Shown here piece by piece: positions 15,763-24,513 of a DNA stretch of 64,000 nt. The stretch covers positions 4,588,001 through 4,652,000 of the forward strand of contig NZ_LT670844.1 in the NCBI RefSeq assembly GCF_900141755.1, in the 5' to 3' direction. The notes under the pieces are model-generated. The model had not been told where the DNA came from. It was given only the letters and a program-made list of their open reading frames with translations, and ran no database searches. Each line of letters begins with the position of its first letter. The stretch's first letter is position 1. Source of the DNA: Bradyrhizobium lablabi (lineage in GTDB: Bacteria; Pseudomonadota; Alphaproteobacteria; Rhizobiales; Xanthobacteraceae). The translations under genes and the position numbers were made by a program.

Positions 15763-17817
15763 ATGCAGAGCGCCTGGATCGATCGCGACGCGGAAGCCGC
15801 CGTTGCCCGCTACGACAATCTCGGCCGCGACCTGGCGCTCCGGGTCTATACCACGCGTCTGTTGGGGCAGGATCCGCGGCTGGTGCTGCATGGCGGCGGC
15901 AACACGTCGGTGAAGACGCGGCTTTCCGATCTCAACGGGGAAGAGGTCGACGTGCTCTGTGTCAAGGGTTCGGGTTGGGACATGGGCACGATCGAGCCCG
16001 CCGGCCTGCCGGCGGTGCGGCTCAAGCCGCTGTTAAAACTTCGTGAGCGCGAAAAGCTTTCCGACGAGGAGATGGTGCGGCTGCAGCGCGCCAATCTGAT
16101 CGATCCGGCGGCGCCGAATCCGTCCGTCGAGGCGCTGTTGCACGCCTTCATCCCGCACAAATTCATCGACCACACCCATTCCACCGCGGTGCTCGCGCTC
16201 ACCGATCAGCCCGACGGCGAGGCGCTCTGCCGCGAGGTTTTTGGCGCGCGCGTCGGCTATGTGCCCTATCTGATGCCCGGCTTTGGCCTGGCCAAGCTGG
16301 CTGCGCAAATGTTCGACGCCAATCCTTCGGTGGAAGGATTGGTCCTGGTCAAGCACGGTATCTTCAGTTTCGGCGCCGATGCGCGGCAGGCCTATGAGCG
16401 CATGATCGCTCTGGTGAGTTTGGCGGAAGAGCGGCTGGCGAGGCAGCGCAAGCCGGCCTTTGTGGGCGCAAAACTCCCGGCGCGGCCGGCGCGCCTCGCC
16501 GACGTCGCGCCGATCATTCGCGGCGCCTGCAGCCTGCCGGACGGCAAGATCGACGGCGCCTGGAAGCGCTTCGTGCTCGATTTTCGCGGCAACGAAGCGG
16601 TGATGAATTTTGTCAACGGCGCCGAGGTTGCGCGCTACGGTCAGGCCGGCGTGGTGACGCCGGACCACAATATCCGCATCAAGAATCGCCCGCTCGCGGT
16701 TGCGGCGCCCGAGGATGGCGGCCTCGCCGCTTTCGATAAGTCGGTCCGCGATGCGGTTGCCGCTTACGGCGAAACCTACAAAAGCTATTTTGCAGGCAAT
16801 AACGCGCGCGTCGGCGGCATCAAGACCATGCTCGATCCCTCGCCGCGCGTGGTGCTGGTGCCCGGGGTAGGGCTGTTCGGCCTCGGCCGCAGCAAGAAGG
16901 ATGCAAAAGTTGCTGCCGATCTGATGGAAGCCGCGATCGAAACCATTACCCATGCGGAAGCCGTCGGCCGCTTCGAGCCGCTGCCGGAGGCCGATCTGTT
17001 CGACGTCGAATATTGGTCGCTCGAGCAGGCAAAGCTCGGCAACGCCAAGGAGCCGCCGCTCGCCGGACAGGTCGCCGTCGTCACCGGCGCCGCCGGTGCG
17101 ATCGGTTTTGCCACCGCAAAAGCCTTCGCGGCGGCCGGCGCCGAAGTGGCGCTGCTCGATGTCGACGAGGCGGCCGCGCAGGCCAAAGCCAAGGTGATTG
17201 GCGGTGCGGCGCTTGGTGTCCGATGCGACGTCACCGACGCGGCATCGGTCAAGGCTGCGTTCGCGGTTGTCGCCGCTGCTTTCGGCGGAGTCGATATCGC
17301 GGTGTCCAATGCCGGCGCCGCCTGGCAGGGCCGGATCGGCGAGGTCGACGAAGCGGTGCTGCGCGAGAGTTTTGAATTGAACTTTTATGGCCACCAGCGC
17401 GTGGCGCAGGCCGCGGTCAAGATCATGCGGGCGCAGGGCACCGGGGGCTGCCTGTTGTTCAACGTTTCCAAACAGGCGGTCAATCCCGGTCCCGATTTCG
17501 GCCCCTATGGCCTGCCGAAGGCGGCGACCCTGTTTCTGGTGCGGCAATACGCGCTCGAATATGGTGGCGACGGCATTCGCGCCAATGCCGTCAATGCGGA
17601 CCGCGTCCGCTCCGGGCTCTTGACGGAAGAGATGATCGCGTCGCGCTCAAAAATGCGCGGCGTCACCGAAGAGACTTACATGCGCGGCAATCTGCTTGGC
17701 CGGGAAGTCGAAGCCGAAGACGTCGCGCAGGCATTTTTGGCGCAGGCGCTGGCGCTGAAGACCACCGCTGATGTCACCACCGTCGACGGCGGCAACATCG
17801 CCGCCGCGCTGCGGTGA
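15763..17817 (+). CDS. Class II aldolase / short-chain dehydrogenase fusion
   Basis: A 684-residue bifunctional protein. The N-terminal part (about 1-420) is a class II zinc aldolase with the HGGGNTS entry, the VKGSG segment and the metal HTH pair at His137/His139. The C-terminal part (about 430-684) is an NAD(P)-dependent short-chain dehydrogenase. It has TGAAGAIG near residue 440, NAG near 515 and YGLPK near 581 as the Tyr-Lys pair. Relatives act on rhamnulose-1-phosphate in rhizobial rhamnose use. Here no rhamnose gene is present and mtnP-mtnA directly precede it. The likely reaction is cleavage of methylthioribulose-1-phosphate to DHAP and methylthioacetaldehyde, with reduction of the aldehyde by the fused dehydrogenase. 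That assignment is contextual. Confidence 0.87.
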   Translation: MQSAWIDRDAEAAVARYDNLGRDLALRVYTTRLLGQDPRLVLHGGGNTSVKTRLSDLNGEEVDVLCVKGSGWDMGTIEPAGLPAVRLKPLLKLREREKLSDEEMVRLQRANLIDPAAPNPSVEALLHAFIPHKFIDHTHSTAVLALTDQPDGEALCREVFGARVGYVPYLMPGFGLAKLAAQMFDANPSVEGLVLVKHGIFSFGADARQAYERMIALVSLAEERLARQRKPAFVGAKLPARPARLADVAPIIRGACSLPDGKIDGAWKRFVLDFRGNEAVMNFVNGAEVARYGQAGVVTPDHNIRIKNRPLAVAAPEDGGLAAFDKSVRDAVAAYGETYKSYFAGNNARVGGIKTMLDPSPRVVLVPGVGLFGLGRSKKDAKVAADLMEAAIETITHAEAVGRFEPLPEADLFDVEYWSLEQAKLGNAKEPPLAGQVAVVTGAAGAIGFATAKAFAAAGAEVALLDVDEAAAQAKAKVIGGAALGVRCDVTDAASVKAAFAVVAAAFGGVDIAVSNAGAAWQGRIGEVDEAVLRESFELNFYGHQRVAQAAVKIMRAQGTGGCLLFNVSKQAVNPGPDFGPYGLPKAATLFLVRQYALEYGGDGIRANAVNADRVRSGLLTEEMIASRSKMRGVTEETYMRGNLLGREVEAEDVAQAFLAQALALKTTADVTTVDGGNIAAALR

Positions 17818-17827
17818 TCATGTAAAG

Positions 17828-18307
17828 TCAGTGTTTGGTTTGTTTCAGTCCCGGAGTTGCTTGCAGCGCGAACGCGCCGCTGCCGGCCAGCATCAGTGCG
17901 GCCTGGGCGATCAGCCAGAACAATGGGTATTCCCAGCCGCCGCCGGTGTTGGAATAGAGCCAGCCCACCGGCCATTTGACCCACACCACGACCGCTAGGA
18001 ACACCAAAAGGAGCGCCGTCCATTGGCGGGTGTACCAGCCGAGCAGGATGGCGCAGCCGCCGATCAGTTCCAGGCTGAAGGTCGGCCAGGCGAGGAGGGG
18101 CGTGATGCCGTTCTTCGCCAGCAGCGCCTCATGGGTATTCATGCCGCGCCAGGTTTTCAGGAACGCGTGCACGATCCAGTCTACTCCGATTGCCGCGCGC
18201 AAAAGAAAGATGCCGTAGGGCGCATAGGCCGTGTCGAGCGTGGGGTTATCGAACAGCGCGGCGAAAGTGGAGGATACACGCTCATCCCTGGGTTGGTCGA
18301 TACTCAT
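17828..18307 (-). CDS. DoxX-family membrane protein
   Basis: A 159-residue protein with about four membrane segments, a YGIFLLRAAIGVDWIVHAF opening and the GGCAILLGWYTR turn typical of DoxX/DoxD proteins. These are small inner-membrane proteins, some linked to quinone redox chemistry; most have no known function. GGGGGAA precedes the ATG at 18307 by four bases. It is the last gene of the tctC-tctB-tctA-isomerase run, 30 bases after the isomerase stop. It ends only ten bases from the aldolase stop on the other strand. Confidence 0.82.
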   Translation of the reverse strand: MSIDQPRDERVSSTFAALFDNPTLDTAYAPYGIFLLRAAIGVDWIVHAFLKTWRGMNTHEALLAKNGITPLLAWPTFSLELIGGCAILLGWYTRQWTALLLVFLAVVVWVKWPVGWLYSNTGGGWEYPLFWLIAQAALMLAGSGAFALQATPGLKQTKH

Positions 18308-18337
18308 CTGTTCCCCCGTTTCAAGTCAGCCCGCCAT

Positions 18338-19168
18338 TCAGCCGGAAGCCTCGAGAAGGCCGCGCAAAAATCCGGCGGAAAAGGCGGCGACGCCGGGGCC
18401 GTCGGGCGAATAGTCGAACGGTTCCACCGCGATGGTGCCGGCATAATTGTGCCGCTTCAGCGCGGCGAGGATCGGCGCGAATTTCATCTCGCCCTGGCCT
18501 GGGCCGCGCCGGTTCGGGTCGTTGACCTGCAAATGCGCGATCAGGCCGGTCGGAAGCCAGCGGTCGATCAGCGCTGGCACGGGATCGGTTTCGGTGAGGC
18601 CGGCGGCGCTGCAATCGATCATGGTTCGCAAATTGGGGTGATCGATCGAACGCACGAGCTCAGCGGCCTCCGCAACGGTATTGACCAGGGCGGTCTCCTG
18701 TCGCGAGAGCGGCTCGATGCAATAGATGACACCGGCCCGCGCCGCAGCCAGCGCAACTTGCGCCAGCGCATCGCGCAGCCGGGCCAGTGCGGCGGCATGG
18801 GTTTCTCCCGGCGCAATCTGGCGCTGTTTGGGCGAGCCATGCACGAGGACTGCGCCGCCGAGTTCCGCGCAAAGGCCGGTGAGATGGATCATCACTTCCA
18901 GCGTGCGGGCGCGCACCGTTTCATCCGGGTCGGTCAGCGACAGCCCTTCCGGCTTGACCAGCAGCCAATGCAACCCGGTGACGACGAGGCCGGAAGCCTC
19001 GACGGTGGCACGGATTTTTGTGGCCTCCGCGCTCGAGATCTTCTCCGGCGCTTCGCTCAGCGTGAAAGGCGCGATCTCGAGGCCATCATAGCCGAGACGG
19101 GCGGCATATTCGCATTGCCGTTCCAGCGCCATGCCGGCCAGAACCTCGTTGCACAAGGCGATCCGCAT
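18338..19168 (-). CDS. Sugar-phosphate-isomerase/epimerase-like TIM-barrel protein
   Basis: A 276-residue AP-endonuclease-2-like TIM barrel (xylose isomerase, hydroxypyruvate isomerase and tagatose epimerase relatives). Metal ligands are expected at the YCIEPLSR Glu, the MIDCSAAG Asp, the HLQVND His and Asp pair, and the late VEPFDY Glu. All these segments are present, so it is probably an active metal-dependent isomerase or epimerase. The ATG at 19168 has CGGAG upstream; an in-frame TTG two codons earlier is unlikely. It follows tctA by 21 bases. This suggests it acts on the carboxylate or sugar acid taken up by that transporter. The substrate is unknown. Confidence 0.85.
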   Translation of the reverse strand: MRIALCNEVLAGMALERQCEYAARLGYDGLEIAPFTLSEAPEKISSAEATKIRATVEASGLVVTGLHWLLVKPEGLSLTDPDETVRARTLEVMIHLTGLCAELGGAVLVHGSPKQRQIAPGETHAAALARLRDALAQVALAAARAGVIYCIEPLSRQETALVNTVAEAAELVRSIDHPNLRTMIDCSAAGLTETDPVPALIDRWLPTGLIAHLQVNDPNRRGPGQGEMKFAPILAALKRHNYAGTIAVEPFDYSPDGPGVAAFSAGFLRGLLEASG

Positions 19169-19189
19169 TCTCAAAAACTCCGATTTGCC

Positions 19190-20725
19190 TCACGCATGCC
19201 GGGAAGTAACCCGCCGGAACTGTCGTCCGATCGCGCCCGTGACGGACGCAACCAGCGACTTGAACGCGGGAATATAGAGCAACAGGATCAGGATCGTCAC
19301 CGTTGCAAAACCGATGCTGATCGGCCGGGTGAAGAACGGCACCAGGCTGCCGTCGGACAGCACCAGGCCCCGGCGCAGGCTCTTGTCCAGGAGGCCGCCG
19401 AGCACGAGGCCAAGCACGAATGGCGCCATCTGATAGCCGCGCCGGCGCAGGAAGAACGCGCCGATGCCGATCGCGATCATGCAATAGATGTCGAACAGCC
19501 GCGAGGCGCTGGCGAACGCGCCGACGGTGCACAGAAGGAAGATGATGGGCATCAGCACGGTGCGCCTGATCTTGAGCACCAGCAGCAGCGGTTTTATCAA
19601 AAACAGCCCGAACACCAGGATGCTGACGGTTGCGAGCGACGTCATCGCCACCACGTCGTAGATGAATTGCGGATGTTCGATCATCAGCATCGGCCCGGGC
19701 TGAATGCCGTGGATGATCATCGCCGCCATCAATACCGCCGATGGCGCCGATCCCGGAATTCCCAAGGCGAGCGCCGGAATAATGTGGCCGGGGATCGAGG
19801 ACATGTCGCCGGTCTCGGCCGCCATCAGGCCATCGATCGATCCCTTGCCGAACTGCTCCCGTTCCTTGCTGACGGCCTTCGCCGCGGCATAGGACATCCA
19901 GGCGCCGGCATCCTCGCCAACGCCCGGCATCAGGCCGGTCAGGACGCCGATCAAGCCCGAACGCAGCACGGTGCGCCAGTATTGCGCGACTTCGCGAAAC
20001 CGCGGCAGCACGGAGTCGCGCATCTCGACCATTTGCCGTTCAGCGGGATCGGCGAGGGTGGTCAGGACTTCGGCAAAGCCGAAGGCGCCGACCAGCGCCG
20101 GGATCAGCGAAATGCCGCCGGAGAGCTGGTTCCAGCCAAAGGTAAATCGATCATAGGCGTAGAGGCCTTCCTGGCCGATCTGCGCGACGAACAGGCCGAG
20201 CGTACCCATCAGCCATCCCTTGAGCGGATCGTTGCCGACAATGCTGCCGGACATCGCAACCCCGAGCAGCGCGAGCCAGAAGAATTCGTAAGCGCCGAAC
20301 GACAGCGAGACCTCGGCGAGCAACGGCGTGAACGCCGCGAGGCACAACACGCCGAACAGCGTGCCGCTGAAAGCGCCCGATGTCGCAATGCCGATGGCGC
20401 GGCCGGCTTCGCCACGCAGGGCCAGCGCATGGCCGTCGGCGCAGGAGGCGGCGTTGGCCGCGGTGCCGGGGATGTTGAGCAGGATCGCGGTGCGCGATCC
20501 GCCATAGAGCGTTCCGACATAGGAGCAGATCAGGATCAGGATGGCGTCGTTCGGCGCCATCTTGATGGTCAGCGTCGTCAGCAATGCGATGCAAAGCGTG
20601 GCGGAAAGGCCCGGCAGGCAGCCGACGATGATGCCGAGCAACGCGCCACCCAGCCCATAGGCCAGCGAATAGACATTGAGAATGCTCAGATAGGCTTGAC
20701 CGAGTTCGGAAAGACCGGAGAGCAT
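19190..20725 (-). CDS. tctA: TctA, large membrane subunit of a tripartite tricarboxylate transporter
   Basis: A 511-residue integral membrane protein with about twelve helices. Family signatures include the GIIVGCLPGLSATLCIALL region early in the protein, LYGGSRTAILLNIPG near residue 80, and GLMPGVGEDAGAW with PALALGIPGSAPSAVL in the second half. It forms the ion-coupled channel through which the TctC-bound carboxylate enters. The ATG at 20725 is 17 bases after the tctB stop. Order tctC-tctB-tctA is standard. The substrate class is carboxylates, but the specific one cannot be inferred. Confidence 0.93.
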   Translation of the reverse strand: MLSGLSELGQAYLSILNVYSLAYGLGGALLGIIVGCLPGLSATLCIALLTTLTIKMAPNDAILILICSYVGTLYGGSRTAILLNIPGTAANAASCADGHALALRGEAGRAIGIATSGAFSGTLFGVLCLAAFTPLLAEVSLSFGAYEFFWLALLGVAMSGSIVGNDPLKGWLMGTLGLFVAQIGQEGLYAYDRFTFGWNQLSGGISLIPALVGAFGFAEVLTTLADPAERQMVEMRDSVLPRFREVAQYWRTVLRSGLIGVLTGLMPGVGEDAGAWMSYAAAKAVSKEREQFGKGSIDGLMAAETGDMSSIPGHIIPALALGIPGSAPSAVLMAAMIIHGIQPGPMLMIEHPQFIYDVVAMTSLATVSILVFGLFLIKPLLLVLKIRRTVLMPIIFLLCTVGAFASASRLFDIYCMIAIGIGAFFLRRRGYQMAPFVLGLVLGGLLDKSLRRGLVLSDGSLVPFFTRPISIGFATVTILILLLYIPAFKSLVASVTGAIGRQFRRVTSRHA

Positions 20726-20742
20726 GACGGGATCCGGACCGG

Positions 20743-21300
20743 TCAGGGCAGGCGAACCAGGAAAATCTCCTGGAACACGATGGTGATGACGATGCCGGCG
20801 CCGAGACCGATCGCCGCGGCAGTGATGAATTTGCGCAGGCTCGATGTCCGGCCGTCTGATTGCTCCTGCCGACGCTGCAGCAAGAGAATCGCAGCCGTGA
20901 CAAAAATGGCGGCGGCGAGCCAGAACGGCAGGCCGTGCCCGACCAACCCCACGCCAAAGGCGAGGCATAATCCGAGCACCAGCACAAGACGCTTTTGTTC
21001 GGCGCGATCGACCGGTGTCCTGTTGGCGGTGGATGCGAACAGATGGGGGCGCCAACTGCGCGCAGCCAGCAGCGCACCGAGGATCGTCATGGCGATCCCC
21101 AATAATCCCGGAAGCAGCCCGGGGATGGTGTACGGGTTGATGTCCTGGTTCTCGAGCCGGTCCATCATTACCGATCCGATTAGGATCGCTACGCCTAATG
21201 CCAGCCAGCCGATCGCGGACAGGAAATCGCCGCGCAGACTGGCGAGCGCCTGCTGCTCGTCGGATGACGATGCCGGCGCAGCCTGTTCATGCGAGGACAT
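20743..21300 (-). CDS. tctB: TctB, small membrane subunit of the tripartite tricarboxylate transporter
   Basis: A 185-residue protein with four predicted membrane helices and the low sequence conservation typical of TctB. It is recognised mainly by size, topology and place between tctC and tctA. The central soluble loop is short and the N-terminus is polar with a Ser/Gln-rich stretch. It lies 43 bases after tctC and 17 before tctA. Confidence 0.85.
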   Translation of the reverse strand: MSSHEQAAPASSSDEQQALASLRGDFLSAIGWLALGVAILIGSVMMDRLENQDINPYTIPGLLPGLLGIAMTILGALLAARSWRPHLFASTANRTPVDRAEQKRLVLVLGLCLAFGVGLVGHGLPFWLAAAIFVTAAILLLQRRQEQSDGRTSSLRKFITAAAIGLGAGIVITIVFQEIFLVRLP

Positions 21301-21343
21301 TGATCTGACTTTCAGTTCGGATCGGCGGACTCACGCACGCGCT

Positions 21344-22357
21344 TCAAGGTTTGGGAATGCCCACCGTATCCGGCGAGACCTTGGCCTTGCCGGTATCGAA
21401 CAACAGCCAGGCGTTGGCTTGCACGGCCGGGAATACCGCCTTCTGCGCGGCTTCCCCCGAGGATGGCGCAAACAGCGCGCCGCGGGAGGTCGCGTACTTC
21501 TTCACTGCCTCGCTGCTCGAGATGTTCTCCATCCAGATCTTTTCGACCGTGGCAATCACCTCGTCGGGCACTCCCTTGGGAATGAAGATGCCGAAATAAT
21601 TGGTCGGCGCGGTGAAGCCGGGGAGTGTCTCCGACAAAGGCGGGATGGTGCCAAAACCCTCGAGTTCGAGCGGCTTGTCGCTGACGGTTGCCAGCGGCCG
21701 CAGCCTTTTTCCGCGGATCATGTCGGCCTGCTCGACGGCGAGTTGCGTCGTGACCTCGGCCTCTCCGGAAACGGTTGCGACCACCGCGGGGTTGCCGCCG
21801 TCATAGGTGACGTGGCGATATTTGACGCCGGTGACCTTGGCGATCAATTCCATGGCGTTGTGGCCCGCCGACGTCACGCCCGCGGTCGCGACCGAAATCT
21901 TGCCCGGTTGCGCCTTCATCGCGTCCAGCAATTCCTTGGCGCTTTGATAGGGCGCTTTCGCATTGACGCCGATCACCTGCACATTGGCGACGCTCAGGAA
22001 CAGGTGCCAATCCTTGATCGAGGTATCGAGCGAGCCCAAGGTCTGATAGGCGCCGAGATCCTGCGCGGCGCCGGCGGTCCAGGTGTAGCCGTCCTTGGCG
22101 GCTTCCAGCGCGCTACGCGTGCCGATCGATCCGGACGCGCCGGGCTGGTTGATGATCACGATGGTCTGGCCGAGCGATTTCTCCATCTCGCCGGCGACGA
22201 GCCTCGTGATCTGGTCGGTCGAGCCGCCCGCGGCCCAAGGCACGATCAAATTGATCGGCCGGACCGGCTTCCAATCCGCCGCGCGTGCCGGCAAAGCCAA
22301 CAAGCCGCAACTAACGGCGATGAGAACAACCGCAACCTTAATGCCCCGATACCCCAC
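21344..22357 (-). CDS. tctC: TctC/Bug-family periplasmic carboxylate-binding protein
   Basis: A 337-residue periplasmic binding protein of the Bug/TctC family. A signal peptide (about 1-26, ending PARA before ADWKP) is followed by PINLIVPWAAGGSTDQITRL. That segment holds the first ligand loop; the second lies in GVTSAGHNAMELI. Bug proteins close on a carboxylate group through these loops. The GTG at 22357 is chosen because GGAGG lies seven bases upstream and the signal peptide follows at once; a longer frame exists but has no ribosome site. It heads the tct operon. The ligand is unknown. Confidence 0.88.
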   Translation of the reverse strand: MGYRGIKVAVVLIAVSCGLLALPARAADWKPVRPINLIVPWAAGGSTDQITRLVAGEMEKSLGQTIVIINQPGASGSIGTRSALEAAKDGYTWTAGAAQDLGAYQTLGSLDTSIKDWHLFLSVANVQVIGVNAKAPYQSAKELLDAMKAQPGKISVATAGVTSAGHNAMELIAKVTGVKYRHVTYDGGNPAVVATVSGEAEVTTQLAVEQADMIRGKRLRPLATVSDKPLELEGFGTIPPLSETLPGFTAPTNYFGIFIPKGVPDEVIATVEKIWMENISSSEAVKKYATSRGALFAPSSGEAAQKAVFPAVQANAWLLFDTGKAKVSPDTVGIPKP

Positions 22358-22462
22358 GCGCCATCCTCCGTCATGTTGGCTTGTTTCGCGGGATTGTATG
22401 GGCAACCGCCAAGCCGCGCAAATGCGCCTGGCGCAGCCTATTACGGATTGGCATGCGGGCTT

Positions 22463-23680
22463 TCAGGGCCCCGCTGCGGCATCCGCGACAGGTGCGGGCG
22501 GCATCTCCTCGATGGCGTAAGACGTCGGCAGATTGATCGGCTTATAAGCTGGGACCTTGCCCATCCGTTCGATGACAGAGCGATGAAGGATGGCTCCCTC
22601 CGGGATCGGCCGGGGTTCGGCGAGCGGCAAATAAAAGCCGAGAACACATTTGCGATCCGGCCATTCCTTCCACTTCTCCTGTTTCGGCAGAACCTCCAGA
22701 ATCCACCACGGGCCCTCCAGCGAAACATGCAGCTGCGCGGTCGCGTCCGGAGCGACATATTTGTGGCTGTGTGGTCTCGGCTGACCCCAACCCAGATGGT
22801 TGACCATGGAATTATCGATGCGAAGTCCGGCCGCCTCGGCTTGCGCGATCATCCACAACAGCGGAAATTTCGAAAGGCCGCTTTGGTCTTCCAGATAGCC
22901 GCCGCCGACATCCGCATGCACGCCGGCGAACCAGACCTGGCGGATATCCTGATCCACTGCGCTTGCGGGATCGAACGGATCGGAACGATATTTTTGCGGG
23001 TCGATCCAGCGATTGAGCCGAAACATCCGACGGCGCTCATCGATCGAGATCGCCTGCCGGAATTTCCTGACGCTTGGATTGGTCCGCGTGTAAACCAATG
23101 TTTGCAGATCAGGCAGCAGCTTGTCGCGCCTAGGAACGATCACCGAGGCAACCGTATCCCATACCCCGACGAACTCGATCGGGATGGCATAGCCGCCGGC
23201 GACGCGGCTGAAGTGCCAGGCTTCATCCAGAAACGAAGGGGCCTTGGCGTCGGCGCTCTGATTGTTCGCGCTGGCGTTTTTGTAGGTCGCGAACGCATAT
23301 CCGGCGAGATTGATCTGGTCCGGCGGCAACAATCCGATCACGTGAACGAAGGCCGCGAGCACGCGCACGGTGTAGGCGCCGCGGCTGAAGCCGAACAGCC
23401 AGACCCGGTCGCCGGCCTCATAGGTCTCGCACAGGAAGCGGTAAGCATCGAGCGTATCTTCATCCAACCCGCTGCCGGTGGCGAGACCGAGGACACCGCG
23501 GACCTTCTGTTTGATGCGCCCCCAAGTGCTTTGCAGGCCGATGGTTCCGACGCCTGGATGATAGTAGACCCGCTGACCCTCGTCTTTTTCGAGGGCCCGG
23601 TAGAGTTTTAGGACGTTCGATATCGTCGAGTTTATCTCGTTGCCGGTGCCGTCGCAGCAAATGACTATGTTCTTCGGCAT
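22463..23680 (-). CDS. DUF2235 alpha/beta hydrolase (Tle1-like)
   Basis: A 405-residue DUF2235 protein. The N-terminal IVICCDGTGNE, the nucleophile elbow LFGFSRGAY with Ser99, and the late AGVHADVGGGY segment with Asp and Gly run are all hallmarks. The family includes the type VI secretion phospholipase effectors Tle1. Many members, however, are intracellular proteins without secretion genes, and none lie here. There is no signal peptide. It is a lone gene, upstream of the tct operon on the same strand but separated by about 105 bases. Lipase or esterase activity is a family inference. Confidence 0.85.
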   Translation of the reverse strand: MPKNIVICCDGTGNEINSTISNVLKLYRALEKDEGQRVYYHPGVGTIGLQSTWGRIKQKVRGVLGLATGSGLDEDTLDAYRFLCETYEAGDRVWLFGFSRGAYTVRVLAAFVHVIGLLPPDQINLAGYAFATYKNASANNQSADAKAPSFLDEAWHFSRVAGGYAIPIEFVGVWDTVASVIVPRRDKLLPDLQTLVYTRTNPSVRKFRQAISIDERRRMFRLNRWIDPQKYRSDPFDPASAVDQDIRQVWFAGVHADVGGGYLEDQSGLSKFPLLWMIAQAEAAGLRIDNSMVNHLGWGQPRPHSHKYVAPDATAQLHVSLEGPWWILEVLPKQEKWKEWPDRKCVLGFYLPLAEPRPIPEGAILHRSVIERMGKVPAYKPINLPTSYAIEEMPPAPVADAAAGP

Positions 23681-23774
23681 CGTCCCCTCCCGGTTCGCAT
23701 GCGAAGGAAATTTCTCCTCTATCGTACGGTAGAAGGCGATCGCAATTCAATCTGTAATTGAGAGGTGCGCGCAG

Positions 23775-24410
23775 TTATCGCAGCGACAGCCCCGTGGCCG
23801 CTTCGAGTTCGCCGATGGCTTGCGTTGCGTCGACTACCTTGATGGTGGTCATGCCCATCTCGCGCGCGGGCTTCAGGTTGACGCCGAGATCGTCGAGATA
23901 GACGCAAGCTTTGGGATCGACGCCGAGCGCCTCGACCATGATCCGGTAGATGCGCGGGTCGGGCTTTCTCAGGCCGATCTTTGCCGATTCGATGATGTGA
24001 TCGAACAGCGCCATCACCTCGGCGATATAGAGCGACCGGCCGCTGGCGCTTCCGATCGCGTTGGCGGGAAGATTATTGGTGATGCAGCCGGTCTTGAATT
24101 TTGCCTTGACGCGCCGCAGCGCCTCGACCATCTCGGGCCGCAAATCTCCCGACAGCAGCGGCAGCACGTCCTTGCCGCGGACCTCGGCACCCAGCGCCAG
24201 CGATTCGGCGGCGAACAGGTGATCGAAAGTTTCAATGTCCACCTCGGCGCGCTCGAATTTCGCCCAGGCATTTTCGAGATGATTGGCGGCGTTGGTGCGC
24301 CGGATGATATCGGCGGGCAGTCCGCGTTGGCGCTCGAACCGCGCAAATGCCTCGAAGGGTGAGGTGGTGAACACACCGCCAAAATCCCAGATCACTGCCT
24401 CGATCATCAT
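23775..24410 (-). CDS. HAD-superfamily hydrolase
   Basis: A 211-residue HAD phosphatase-like protein with a helical cap. Motif I here is WDFGGVF, where the usual second Asp is replaced by Gly. This is seen in the epoxide-hydrolase N-terminal and haloacid-related subgroup. Motif II is in CITNN, motif III is the Lys of GLRKPDPRIY, and motif IV is YLDDLGVNL. Missing the second Asp of motif I (DxD) suggests either a weak phosphatase or another chemistry. Adjacent ATGs at 24410 and 24407 are both possible starts. It is divergent from the protease gene about 100 bases away. Confidence 0.85.
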   Translation of the reverse strand: MMIEAVIWDFGGVFTTSPFEAFARFERQRGLPADIIRRTNAANHLENAWAKFERAEVDIETFDHLFAAESLALGAEVRGKDVLPLLSGDLRPEMVEALRRVKAKFKTGCITNNLPANAIGSASGRSLYIAEVMALFDHIIESAKIGLRKPDPRIYRIMVEALGVDPKACVYLDDLGVNLKPAREMGMTTIKVVDATQAIGELEAATGLSLR

Positions 24411-24513
24411 TCCCTGCCGTGCTGACCCGCTTTTGGCAAACGGCTAACACGGCGTCCCGGCGGGAGCCAGTCCCGCCTTGGCGATACGTCAGTTGCGGGC
24501 TATTGCTGCCGCG

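Noticed and set aside
18023..23611. Very long plus-strand open frame (over 1800 codons) across the tct operon and DUF2235 gene
   Set aside because: It is antisense to five well-supported genes, has no ribosome site, and its translation is Arg/Gly/Gln/His-rich without domains. High GC at third positions leaves the opposite frame open.
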